From an uncultured Dehalococcoidia bacterium (GTDB taxonomy: Bacteria; Chloroflexota; Dehalococcoidia; Lucifugimonadales; Australimonadaceae), in contig CALGTL010000020.1 of the NCBI GenBank assembly GCA_937901475.1, forward strand, positions 1 through 56,886: a stretch of 56,886 bases of DNA. The letters run 5' to 3'. Made by a program: the position numbers and the translations under genes. Position 1 is the stretch's first letter, and each line of letters begins with the position of its first letter. Below are positions 9,064-17,342 of the stretch, piece after piece. The notes under the pieces are model-generated. The model made no database searches and was not told the origin of the DNA. It saw nothing but the letters and a program-made list of their open reading frames with translations.

Positions 9064-9852
9064 TTAGATGAAATTGACAGTTACTACCCCGAGATTGCTA
9101 TAGGCAGCTGCGACACTGTTCCCCGCTTTGACGACTGGGGGGGCAACCATTGACCCAGGGATGACGAATTGGCCCGCTGCTATGCCATTGCCTTGCTCCC
9201 CAAGCTTATTCGCGAGCCAGGCAATGGCCTTTGCGGGATTGCCGAGAACCTCGGCGCCGATGCCACGCCCCGTTTCAACGCCGTCGATTTGCATCACTGC
9301 CTCTTCAGCAGAAAGGTCTATGTCAGCGGGTGAGAGGCGAGTATTACCGAGTACAACCAATGCCGCTCCGGTATTGTCAGCGATTAGGTCTTGTTCTCTG
9401 ACGCGCCAGCTCTCGAATCTACAGTCGATAATCTCAAGGGCAGGGAATACATAGTCAGTGGCTGCGATGACTTGAGCCGCGTCCACTCCAGGGCCCTGGA
9501 GTGGAGATTTCATTCGAAAGGCGATCTCGGCTTCAATCTTCGGCTGGATTAGCTTAGACATTTTCACCCGACCGCCATCTCTGACGGTCATGTCGTCGAG
9601 GATGACCCCATAGGCAGGGCCATCCATCCCGAAGGCTTTCATCGCACCAGCGGTAGTCACTCCGACTTTGAATCCCGCCATTTTTCGGCCGTCGCTAATC
9701 TTATGGCCGATGATGTCAGAAGCAATTTCATAGGAATCCGTAATCTCCATATCAGGAACTTCATCTGTGAAGGGACTGATTGGTACAAGCGCGTGCCCTG
9801 CATCCATCAACGAGTGGGCGAAGTGATGGAGATGTTGATGGTCGAGTCTCAT
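9064..9852 (-). CDS. 2-keto-4-pentenoate hydratase / 4-oxalocrotonate decarboxylase family protein
   Basis: A 262-residue member of the MhpD/DmpE-DmpH family in the fumarylacetoacetase superfamily. These enzymes hydrate 2-hydroxypentadienoate or decarboxylate oxalocrotonate in meta-cleavage pathways. Diagnostic segments are AGFKVGVTT, the metal-binding PKIEAEIAF, the YVFPALEIIDCR stretch and DNTGAALVVLG. The length is normal. AGGAG precedes the ATG by about 6 bases. No other meta-cleavage genes are adjacent, so the substrate is open. Confidence 0.85.
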   Translation of the reverse strand: MRLDHQHLHHFAHSLMDAGHALVPISPFTDEVPDMEITDSYEIASDIIGHKISDGRKMAGFKVGVTTAGAMKAFGMDGPAYGVILDDMTVRDGGRVKMSKLIQPKIEAEIAFRMKSPLQGPGVDAAQVIAATDYVFPALEIIDCRFESWRVREQDLIADNTGAALVVLGNTRLSPADIDLSAEEAVMQIDGVETGRGIGAEVLGNPAKAIAWLANKLGEQGNGIAAGQFVIPGSMVAPPVVKAGNSVAAAYSNLGVVTVNFI

Positions 9853-10061
9853 GGGTACTCCTAAATGAAGCCTAGATTTCGAGATTGATGTATTCGAGTG
9901 ATTCTAGACTAAGTGGTTTCGGAAGAACGAGCAGACCTGACTCTAGGGCTTTGGGTCTTCGCCACGTGCGGCATACAGAAATAGAGGAGCATACCTACAA
10001 ACTATGCGTATACTCCGAAAGGATGATGACCTGCGAACGTTTTGGTGCGCGGTTCGCCTGC

Positions 10062-10067
10062 TAATAT
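10062..10067 (+). promoter_or_regulatory. -10 box for a probably leaderless transcript
   Basis: TAATAT ends 7 bases before the ATG at 10075, and no Shine-Dalgarno lies in between. Transcription would begin at or next to the start codon. A TTTTGG hexamer about 16 bases upstream is a possible weak -35. Confidence 0.5.
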
Positions 10068-10074
10068 TCCAGTG

Positions 10075-11979
10075 ATGGCTGTTACCCCTACGCAAGATCA
10101 ATGGCTCCTCACTCTCAAGCTTACTGGCCTAGGCCGGCTAGGAGAGGCGATGGCTGAGGTCTATGGTAAGCCGGTCTATGTCTTCGGAGGCATCCCTGGT
10201 GAGACGGTGGTGGCTGAAGTCATCCGTGAGCGACGCGGGTATTTCGCGGCACAGGTGGTCGAAGTTCTAGAAGCTTCTCCCGACCGAGTCGAGCCGCCGT
10301 GCCCCTACTTCGGTGCATGTACGGGCTGTCAGTTCCAGCACGTTTCCTACGAACGACAACTTGAGATGAAGCGCGAGGCGGTGGTCGATGCAATGGAGCG
10401 TATCGGCGAGATGGATGGTGGAATCGTCGGCCAAACCATGGCTAGCCCTCAGCAGCTAGGCTATCGCAACCATGCACGATTCACCGTGAGTAAACCGGAG
10501 TCGCGCCCAGGGCGGATAGGTTACGTGCATCGGGAGAAGCGGCAGCATGTAGAGATTGATCGCTGTCTACTGATGACGGACTGGATAAATGAGGCAGTAG
10601 ATAATCTTCAAGGCAAAGTTACTGAGACGACCCAGCTTTCGTTGCGCTATGGAGTGAATACGGGCGACTGGTTGCTCCAGCCATCGTTTAGTGAGACGAC
10701 TGTGTCCATGGCTTCAGGGCAGAAGCACTACAGGGAAGAGTTGCTTGGCCACACTTTCCAAGTTTCATCGCCGTCGTTTTTCCAAGTGAACACTCATCAA
10801 GCTGAGCGGATGATGACTTATGTCATTGAGGCACTAGAACTCACCGGTGAGGAAACTATTGTTGATGCCTACGCCGGAGTGGCAACGTTTGCGGTCTTGC
10901 TCGCAGGTCACGTGAAGCGTGTCATCGCCGTTGAGGAGTCGGCGTCCGCGTTAGTTGATGCTCGCGTCAATGTTGCAGGTATCGATAATGTTGAATTGTG
11001 GCGGGCGCGTACGGAAGACGTACTAGAAGAACTTGTGGAACAGGGGCTGGATGCGATCATCCTTGACCCTCCACGGACAGGCTGCATGCCGGGTACGATT
11101 GAAGCATTGTTGAATAGCCCGCCGCGCCGCGTCGTCTACGTGTCTTGCGACCCGGAGACGCTTGCGCGAGACCTTGCGTTGTTAACGGCAGGCCCCTTCG
11201 TTCTTGAGTCGGTTACACCAGTCGATATGTTCCCGCAGACACAGCACGTCGAAAGCGTGAGTATTTTAAGGTTCAACTCGGCGCGACATGCGCAGCTTGA
11301 GGCACGCTCTATGCTCGTGTTGGCATCTACTTCACCTCGTCGACACGAGATACTAAGGCGATTGGGTGTGGACTTCGAAGCAGCTCCGAATGATGCGGAA
11401 GAGCCTGCGGCGCGCCCAGGCCAGGAACCATCCGATGTAGCAGTCGAACGAGCATTGATTAAGGCTCGTGCCTCAGCAGCGTTGCGCGAATCGGGAACAA
11501 TTATAGGCGCTGATACCGTGGTTGAACTTGATGGGAAGGTTCTCGGTAAGCCAAAGGATACTAATGACGCTTGGCGGATGCTGACTGCTCTTCGGAATCG
11601 GGAGCATCGCGTAATAACTGGGGTAGCTTTAATCGATGCTGCGACCGGCGATGAACGGGCATCGTACCGTGCGTCACGAGTGGTGATGCGGGATTACAGC
11701 GACGATGAAATCAATTCGTATATCAGTTCAGGGGATCCGTTCGACAAGGCGGGCGCGTACGCGGTGCAACATAAAGAATTCTCCCCTGCTGCTGAGGTGA
11801 GAGGATGTTATCTTAATGTAGTTGGCTTGCCGGTCTGTACGTTACTGAAAGAAGTCGCGCGGTTTGGTTTGCGGGTAAGGCCCGCGCCAGAGCCGCCTTG
11901 GGCTGAACTCTCATACTGCCCCGAATGTGCGAAGCGAACTGGGTGGCCGGTACCTAGCAAACGAAAGCGTGGCGGATGA
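10075..11979 (+). CDS. RlmD-like 23S rRNA uracil-5-methyltransferase fused to a Maf nucleotide pyrophosphatase
   Basis: A 634-residue two-enzyme fusion. Residues 1-~400 are a TRAM domain plus a RumA/RlmD-type methyltransferase, with 4Fe-4S ligands Cys76, Cys82, Cys85 and Cys164, a SAM site DAYAGVATFAV, DPPRTG, catalytic Cys358 in YVSCDPETLARD, and QTQHVES. From Met413 a Maf/YhdE pyrophosphatase follows in frame: LVLASTSPRRHEILRRLG, then GADTVVELDGKVLGKPKD and DPFDKAGAYAVQ. The tail adds a short YCPECAKR stretch. GAGG lies 8 bases before Met413, so internal initiation could also yield free Maf. The start is uncertain: the ATG at 10075 fits the family, while a TTG at 10042 would add 11 residues. 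The stop overlaps the TatA/B-like gene by 4 bases. Confidence 0.9.
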   Translation: MAVTPTQDQWLLTLKLTGLGRLGEAMAEVYGKPVYVFGGIPGETVVAEVIRERRGYFAAQVVEVLEASPDRVEPPCPYFGACTGCQFQHVSYERQLEMKREAVVDAMERIGEMDGGIVGQTMASPQQLGYRNHARFTVSKPESRPGRIGYVHREKRQHVEIDRCLLMTDWINEAVDNLQGKVTETTQLSLRYGVNTGDWLLQPSFSETTVSMASGQKHYREELLGHTFQVSSPSFFQVNTHQAERMMTYVIEALELTGEETIVDAYAGVATFAVLLAGHVKRVIAVEESASALVDARVNVAGIDNVELWRARTEDVLEELVEQGLDAIILDPPRTGCMPGTIEALLNSPPRRVVYVSCDPETLARDLALLTAGPFVLESVTPVDMFPQTQHVESVSILRFNSARHAQLEARSMLVLASTSPRRHEILRRLGVDFEAAPNDAEEPAARPGQEPSDVAVERALIKARASAALRESGTIIGADTVVELDGKVLGKPKDTNDAWRMLTALRNREHRVITGVALIDAATGDERASYRASRVVMRDYSDDEINSYISSGDPFDKAGAYAVQHKEFSPAAEVRGCYLNVVGLPVCTLLKEVARFGLRVRPAPEPPWAELSYCPECAKRTGWPVPSKRKRGG

Positions 11980-12296
11980 ACCTCTTCGGCATAGGGAATT
12001 TAGAGTTATTTGCCATTCTGGTGGTCATGTTGCTGGTGCTAGGACCAGCAGGGATGGTTGATATCGCGCGGCAGGCAGGTCACTGGTGGAGGGAATCCCA
12101 GCGATTCTTGCGGTCTATGGCTGATGCGGCGACGGTGGCGCTGGATGAAAAGCCGTCATCGCGTACTCCGCCTCGCGACCAGGTTCCCGAGCCTGAGGAT
12201 GCGGTGAAGCGAGGCTCAGTGGGCGTGACGGACGAGGTGGTGGAACACCTTACCGGTGGCGCGGAGGCAGTGGACTATCCGTCCACTGATCGTTAG
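11976..12296 (+). CDS. TatA/TatB-family Sec-independent translocase component
   Basis: A 106-residue protein with one N-terminal membrane helix (NLELFAILVVMLLVLGPAG), then an amphipathic helix and a disordered, charged tail. This is the TatA/B architecture; the short polar start, the LGPAG hinge and the length suggest a TatB-like role. It overlaps the upstream fusion gene by 4 bases, and tatC starts immediately after its stop. A second, more typical TatA is encoded at 14671-14862 on the other strand. Confidence 0.85.
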   Translation: MNLFGIGNLELFAILVVMLLVLGPAGMVDIARQAGHWWRESQRFLRSMADAATVALDEKPSSRTPPRDQVPEPEDAVKRGSVGVTDEVVEHLTGGAEAVDYPSTDR

Positions 12297-13130
12297 ATGT
12301 CAAACGAGGCAATGACTCTTCGTGATCATCTAGACGAACTGCGTAAACGACTCATGTTCACGGTCGCATTCCTTGTGCTCGCGGTGATAGTGGCGTTTGT
12401 ATTCCGCAATTTATTGCTGGAATTCTTATTGGAACCTGGCTATGGCAGTGGCGACGACCGGCCTATCGCAACCGAAGTTTTGGAGACCGTGGGAGTGATT
12501 TTTAAAGTTACTCTCATGGCAGGCTTCGTGGCGACTCTACCAGTCATCCTCTATCAGACCATCATGTTCATCTCTCCCGGTTTAACCGGGCGTGAGCGCG
12601 CCTATCTCTACGTGTTGTTGCCAACTGTGCTGATTGCCTTTGCTGGTGGTGCGACGTTCGCTTATTTGGTTCTGTTTCCACCTGCTTTCCTGTTTCTTTC
12701 GGAGTTCGGTATTGAGCATGTCAACCCAGAGATTCGAATCTCAAGCTACGTGGGTGTGATTGTTTCGCTGATGTTTTGGATGGGTGTGGTTTTTCAGATT
12801 CCATTGGTGCTATTCGCACTGGCGCGCTTCGGCATTGTGACCCCGCATTTGTTGTCACGCTTCCGGAGGTTCGCGATTGTTCTTGCTTTTATCGCGGCGG
12901 CAATAATCACGCCGACCTTTGACCCGGTGAACCAGGTTTTGGTGGCTGTACCAATCATCATTCTGTATGAGCTTGGCATCATCTTGGCGCGGCTCGGCCA
13001 ACGTTTGCGCCGAGGTGCCGCAGAATCTGATAATCGCGATGAACGCCAGAGCAGGCCGAGTCGACGAGCGCCCTTCCGCCTTTTGAAGTTTTGGCGATGG
13101 TCCCTGCGCTTCTGGAAGCGTGGAGGCTAG
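12297..13130 (+). CDS. tatC: Twin-arginine translocase subunit TatC
   Basis: A 277-residue multi-pass protein of the Tat export pathway that binds the twin-arginine signal of folded precursors. The start MTLRDHLDELRKRL is the classic TatC N-terminus. Six hydrophobic segments follow, including the conserved FISPGLTGRERAYLY loop and a FQIPLVLF helix. The last ~45 residues are a basic extension. The start codon directly abuts the TatA/B-like stop (TAGATG), and the 3' end overlaps the MFS gene by 11 bases. Confidence 0.95.
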   Translation: MSNEAMTLRDHLDELRKRLMFTVAFLVLAVIVAFVFRNLLLEFLLEPGYGSGDDRPIATEVLETVGVIFKVTLMAGFVATLPVILYQTIMFISPGLTGRERAYLYVLLPTVLIAFAGGATFAYLVLFPPAFLFLSEFGIEHVNPEIRISSYVGVIVSLMFWMGVVFQIPLVLFALARFGIVTPHLLSRFRRFAIVLAFIAAAIITPTFDPVNQVLVAVPIIILYELGIILARLGQRLRRGAAESDNRDERQSRPSRRAPFRLLKFWRWSLRFWKRGG

Positions 13131-14412
13131 CGTTATCAGTGCACTCGCTCAACGTCTTTCACGCGTAACGCCCTTTTACTATGGCTGGATTATTGTCGTT
13201 ATCGCAGGGCTCGCCAACGCGTCGCGCGTGTCTTCGGCAGTGGAAGTCTCTAGCGTGTTCGTTCCTGCGCTCACTGAGGAGTACGGATGGAGTAAGACGG
13301 TCATCGCAAGCGGGACGACTATCGGTGGTATCGGTGTGATGATGGCAGGGCCGTTAGTGGGGCGCATCCTGGATCGGTACGGTTCGCGAATTGTGGTTCC
13401 CATTGGCGCAATGCTCACAGGCTTAGGTTGCTTCGTGCTGGCGAGTGTGACGATTGCTCCGATGTTCATTCTTGTCTACGCCTTTGTCCGTCTTTCTGGG
13501 CAGGCGTTCGTGCAATTCCCTAACCAAGTGACTGTCGCAAAGTGGTTCAGCCGGCGGCGAGGGCGTGCGTCAGCACTCCTCGTTGGTTTGGGCTCAATCG
13601 GCTTGATCAGTGCACCAGTCGCTGTTACCGCAATCATCGGCAGGTACGGAATCGGGGAAGCGTGGGTAGCGCTCGGGGTGCTGGCAATCGCACTAGGTGT
13701 TGTGCCAACACTGGTACTGGGTGCACGCCGCCCTGAGGACATCGGGCTGTCTCCGGATGGCGCGGAGGCTTCGACAGAGGTAGAAAGCCGCAGTGTTGCC
13801 ACAACTGCGGATGCTGGTGACTGGACGCTTTCGGAGGCGATACGCTCCCCGACTCTCTGGCTGGTGGCTGTGTCAGGAGCGCTGTATTCGCTGTCGTCCA
13901 CGGGAGTTGGGTTCCACCAACTGGCGTACTACGTGGAGCAGGGGATATCAGCAGGGACTGCTGCTGCTGTGGTGAGTACATTTGCCATTGGCCTGACAAT
14001 AGGGGGAATCACCTGGGGAGTGCTGGCCGACAGGGTTTCCATTCGTGGCCTGATTACGCTGCAGTACGCGCTAGCGATGGGTCTGATGCTTGCTTTGCTC
14101 AGCGCAGATACTCCGACTGAGGCATTTTCGATTTCGTTCGCGTCGGGGTTGTTGGTGGGAGGCGCGTTGTCTATGCCGACGTTATTGTTCGCCAACTATT
14201 TTGGTCGTACCAACCTTGGAGCTATTTCTGGGGTTTTACAGATGACCCGCGGTGTGTCGTTGGGATCAGGGCCAGTAGTAGCCGCTCTGATCTACGACTT
14301 TACGGGCGGCTACGCCCATGCGTTCATGACGTTCGCTGTGCTGTGTGCCATGGCGTTCGTTCTGATGCTGTTCGCACGGCGACCAGTGAGGCGATCCGTC
14401 TCCGCAGAGTAG
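13120..14412 (+). CDS. Major facilitator superfamily transporter
   Basis: A 430-residue protein with 12 predicted membrane helices. The MFS loop 2-3 motif is recognisable in GPLVGRILDRYGSR, and the N-terminus FYYGWIIVVIAGL resembles the oxalate/formate-antiporter-like and monocarboxylate group. It is probably an importer or exporter of a small carboxylate, but the substrate is not determined. The start is GTG within the tatC 3' end, so it is translationally coupled. The link to the Tat genes is by operon only. Confidence 0.85.
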   Translation: MEASVISALAQRLSRVTPFYYGWIIVVIAGLANASRVSSAVEVSSVFVPALTEEYGWSKTVIASGTTIGGIGVMMAGPLVGRILDRYGSRIVVPIGAMLTGLGCFVLASVTIAPMFILVYAFVRLSGQAFVQFPNQVTVAKWFSRRRGRASALLVGLGSIGLISAPVAVTAIIGRYGIGEAWVALGVLAIALGVVPTLVLGARRPEDIGLSPDGAEASTEVESRSVATTADAGDWTLSEAIRSPTLWLVAVSGALYSLSSTGVGFHQLAYYVEQGISAGTAAAVVSTFAIGLTIGGITWGVLADRVSIRGLITLQYALAMGLMLALLSADTPTEAFSISFASGLLVGGALSMPTLLFANYFGRTNLGAISGVLQMTRGVSLGSGPVVAALIYDFTGGYAHAFMTFAVLCAMAFVLMLFARRPVRRSVSAE

Positions 14413-14670
14413 GACTCCAACCCTGGCTGTCCGACGAGATATCGCCCCCTTTGTCGTGATGACAGAGTGAGGGTTGGCCAGTGCACTTTAGCGAAACCGG
14501 TGTCTTCAAAGGAAGACTATTCTTGGCTCTGTAGAGATACCGGAGCCTGTTTCCAGGTTCATTCCCCGCGTGTCTGAACTCAGCCGTCAAGGTAATGCTA
14601 AGGGAAAATAGGAAGTGCAATCCACGCAGAAGGGAGAACAGAGTTCTCTTGGATGGATTGATTAAGCAGG

Positions 14671-14862
14671 CTAGGACTTGGTGGTAGTTTCGGTTTTCTC
14701 TTCTTCTTTCCCTGCCTCTTCGTCTTTGCCCTCGACGGAGGATTTGAACTCACGAATGCCCTTGCCTAGGGATCGTCCAATTTCGGGGACACGTTTGGCA
14801 CCGAAAAGTAGCAGGATGGCCATCAGGATCAGGCCCAATTCCCAAGGATTCAGTCCAAACAT
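14671..14862 (-). CDS. tatA: Sec-independent translocase protein TatA
   Basis: A 63-residue protein beginning MFGLNPWELGLILMAILLLFG, then KRVPEIGRSLGKGIREF, the standard TatA transmembrane and amphipathic helices, with a Glu/Lys/Thr-rich tail. The ATG at 14862 has AGAAGG about 9 bases upstream; a GTG at 14871 would sit right on that site. It is convergent with the tatC operon and may be the pore-forming TatA, complementing the TatB-like protein at 11976-12296. Confidence 0.92.
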   Translation of the reverse strand: MFGLNPWELGLILMAILLLFGAKRVPEIGRSLGKGIREFKSSVEGKDEEAGKEEEKTETTTKS

Positions 14863-14952
14863 CGCTTTCACCCTTCTCCGGTCGCTTGTGTTAGTAGCAA
14901 GCTAAATTCTAACACGCTACGTTGTATAACGACGTCGAGTGCATCTGGTTTT

Positions 14953-15990
14953 TCAACGGTGCCAGGCTGCAGGCCGTGGCGTGGCTTGCAGCACACCTGC
15001 CTGGGCAAGGAGTTCGGTCAGTGCGAGGGCATCAGTGGTGTCGCTAGTTTTCATGGCCAGGTCTGCTTCGAGAAGGAGGCGATAGAGACTCCGCACTGCG
15101 TCTGGGGAGAAGCGACGCGCTTGTTCGGACGCCTTTCGAACTACGAAATCGGACGAGGTGCCAATGCGTTGGGCCCATTCGGTCTGGGGGATTTTGCGAT
15201 TAGCGAGGTCTTGAGCGACGGCGACCATGCGGGCTTGCCTGGCAATCATGGCAATGAGGTAAGGGCCGGTAGCACCGGAATCTAGAAGGCGCTCGCATAC
15301 TTCAAGTGCGTTGGCTGCTTTCTTGTCCATGATTGCATCGACGAGTTCGAAGACACTGGATTCACGGTTGCCTGCGACTAACGCATGGATATCTGCGACG
15401 GTGATGGCGCGACCGCCGACATAGATAGCGAGTTTTTCAATCTCTCCGTCTAGGGCCCAAAGATTGGAGCCGACAATCTCGGCCAATTCAGCCACGGCTT
15501 GGGGCTCTATGGAGGCATTCTTCATGGCGGAACGGTCGCGGATCCAATTAGTGAGTGATTCACGGCGCATCAGCTGGAATTCACGAGGCTTGACCAGGTC
15601 GGGGCCGAGCGCCTTGATGGCTACAAGAATGGGGTTGGTGGCACTGACTTTGCCGTCGATGAAGACGACGTCAGTGGATGGAGGCAGAACGGGCAGGAGC
15701 TTACTTAGGCTTAAGGCTGGACCATCGCCTTCGCCTTTGAGCTTACGCCCGCGCCTACCTGCTCGCTGGCCTTCAACGGTGCCGAGGAGCCCTCGGACAA
15801 TCACTAGGCGGCGGTCAGCGAGGAATGGTACGACCATGGCTGCGGCACCGAAGTTGTCGATGGTGAATCGACCGCCTTCGATAAACGTGACGTTGGTGTC
15901 ACGCATGTCTTCGGGGCCGACCGCTGCCATCAAAGGCTTGATTGCCTCTGAGGAAGAGAAGTCATCGTCTCCGTAAAAAATGTATATCAA
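14953..15990 (-). CDS. holA: DNA polymerase III delta subunit
   Basis: A 345-residue clamp-loader subunit. The N-terminal IYIFYGDDDFSSSEAIKPL, the VIVRGL strand, a central RESLTNWI and the C-terminal helical domain with DLAMKTSDTTDALALTELL are HolA hallmarks. In replication it opens the beta clamp. The start is TTG at 15990 with GAGG 7 bases upstream. The gene is monocistronic and divergent from the DUF1232 gene. Confidence 0.9.
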   Translation of the reverse strand: MIYIFYGDDDFSSSEAIKPLMAAVGPEDMRDTNVTFIEGGRFTIDNFGAAAMVVPFLADRRLVIVRGLLGTVEGQRAGRRGRKLKGEGDGPALSLSKLLPVLPPSTDVVFIDGKVSATNPILVAIKALGPDLVKPREFQLMRRESLTNWIRDRSAMKNASIEPQAVAELAEIVGSNLWALDGEIEKLAIYVGGRAITVADIHALVAGNRESSVFELVDAIMDKKAANALEVCERLLDSGATGPYLIAMIARQARMVAVAQDLANRKIPQTEWAQRIGTSSDFVVRKASEQARRFSPDAVRSLYRLLLEADLAMKTSDTTDALALTELLAQAGVLQATPRPAAWHR

Positions 15991-16107
15991 ATAGATGCCT
16001 CAAAATGCTCGCTGCTCTTGGTATAGCAGGGTTGGGGCGCCGGCGATAGCGTATGCAGGTCGTGATGGTATTCGGAGATATAATGCGCGCCTTTAGGGGG
16101 ATTGAAT

Positions 16108-16506
16108 TTGGCGTTCTTGTTTTTCCTGCGGCGGATATTCTCGATTTCTTTTCTGATGTCGCATTCGGCGGTTCCGAATCGATTGAAAGTGCTTCCGGTC
16201 ATTGCGTTTATTTATATGATTTTCCCGCGGGACTTGTTCATCGATTTTCACCCATTCGGTTTAGCTGATGACCTGGTGGCGGTGTCGGTTCTACTGAGTA
16301 TCTTTATCAATAAGAGCTGGAAGTATGTGGGAGGGGATGGCAAGAAGAAGAGCGACGCGATCGATGCGGACTTCGAGGTGTTGATACACGAAGAGAAGCG
16401 CTCCGAGGGGGACGCATTCCCTGATTCTTCTCGTGACTCTGATGTGACGTATACCGAGGGGTCAGTTGAGGATACTCCTCACGATGATTTGCGTTCGCAG
16501 AGTTGA
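16108..16506 (+). CDS. DUF1232 (YkvA-like) membrane protein
   Basis: About 132 residues. The DUF1232 core LPVIAFIYMIFPRDLFIDFH then GLADDLVAVSVLL forms a re-entrant or single hydrophobic hairpin, followed by an acidic C-terminal tail. The function of the family is unknown. The start is uncertain: TTG at 16108 has AGGGGG 7 bases upstream, and an in-frame TTG six bases earlier lies too close to that site. Confidence 0.72.
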   Translation: MAFLFFLRRIFSISFLMSHSAVPNRLKVLPVIAFIYMIFPRDLFIDFHPFGLADDLVAVSVLLSIFINKSWKYVGGDGKKKSDAIDADFEVLIHEEKRSEGDAFPDSSRDSDVTYTEGSVEDTPHDDLRSQS

Positions 16507-16858
16507 TGGCGTGATGCTGGCGCTGAGTTTGGCGAGCGTGCTGACCATTCCTTTAGCGACTACCTGTCCAAAAGGAGGAGTGAAGCTAAGGAAATCCCAG
16601 AGACTTTTCTTCTAGGAGAGCGATTCCTCTGCACTCTATACTCCATGGCTTTGGCGCTCTGAGGAGAGCGCGTGAATGCGTAGCTCGCTGCTCCGAGCGC
16701 GCTTGGTTTGTACAAAACTTAGAATGCTTCGAAAGCAGAATAAACGAGCGCGGCCCTTTTTCTTCTGCTGGGCTAGGCCTCTCCTCAGGGAGGAAGGCTT
16801 GTTTCCAGGGTGGGGTAGCGCACAATGCATGGAATCAAAATAAGGAATAGGTGACCAC
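16507..16858. other. Intergenic region rich in inverted repeats
   Basis: No convincing coding frame. It contains a 7-bp hairpin GCGCTCT-GAGG-AGAGCGC (16654-16671) and an imperfect GC-rich hairpin around 16782-16800. These may be transcript-end or RNA structures. I could not assign a family. Confidence 0.4.
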
Positions 16859-17047
16859 TTGGCACAAGCAGACGATAAAGTGATTGTTCTCCCTTTGCTG
16901 GAATCCACAGCGGACATGGAGCAGTCGATTAACAAGTGCATTGAAGATCAATTCGCGGGCCAGGAATCTTTTGAATTGATGGCGATTCTCGCACCAACCA
17001 ATGCTAAGTACTTGATACTCTCGTTCTCGATCGCAGAAGAAGACTAA
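16859..17047 (+). CDS. Small uncharacterised protein (62 residues)
   Basis: A TTG-initiated frame with AGGTG 5 bases upstream. The product is acidic, begins with a polar segment and ends with an alternating hydrophobic strand (YLILSFSIAEED). It has no signal peptide or known motif. An antisense frame covers the same bases, but this strand has the ribosome-binding site and a more natural composition. Its stop lies 1 base before a large hairpin. Confidence 0.45.
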   Translation: MAQADDKVIVLPLLESTADMEQSINKCIEDQFAGQESFELMAILAPTNAKYLILSFSIAEED

Positions 17048-17048
17048 C

Positions 17049-17134
17049 AATGGCTGTGGCCGGGAGTAGGATAAAGAGACGACGGGACATCTTCCGTCGA
17101 TTGGTGTTTATACGGCTCCCTGGCCACAGCTATT
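17049..17134. other. Long nearly continuous stem-loop, candidate structured RNA or MITE-like element
   Basis: Bases 17049-17066 pair with 17116-17134 (18 bp, one bulged T, one G-T wobble; core GCTGTGGCC / GGCCACAGC). Inside, ATAAA (17071-17075) pairs with TTTAT (17107-17111), and CGACGG (17080-17085) pairs with CCGTCG (17094-17099), closing an 8-base loop. No U-run follows, so it is not a standard terminator. Confidence 0.6.
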
Positions 17135-17302
17135 ACGCTTCTTGCCCCTGACGCGTCCTTCGCCACCACGGGAGCGAGGGCTTCTTTCAATGCTGCTGGC
17201 AAGTGTCTTGTAGAGCACCTTTAAGCAGCACTTCGGGGTTTCATATTTACCCTGGAACCTCCTACTGTGTGCCCAGGCTGACGCGTTCAGGTGGTTAATT
17301 CG

Positions 17303-17308
17303 TATAAT
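17303..17308 (+). promoter_or_regulatory. -10 box of the ilvD promoter
   Basis: A perfect TATAAT ends 34 bases before the ilvD ATG. The -35 is weak (CTGACG 19 bases upstream). The short leader leaves no room for an attenuator. Confidence 0.5.
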
Positions 17309-17342
17309 CACCCCCGTATTCCTACTCGCGAAGGAGCGCCGC

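Noticed and set aside
13476..13999. Antisense frames within the MFS gene
   Set aside because: They lie wholly inside a clear membrane transporter gene and have low-complexity Ser/Thr/Pro composition.
16586..16941. Two minus-strand frames of 79 and 101 residues
   Set aside because: Cys-, Ser- and Arg-rich, without ribosome-binding sites, and they run over strong inverted repeats and the small plus-strand frame.
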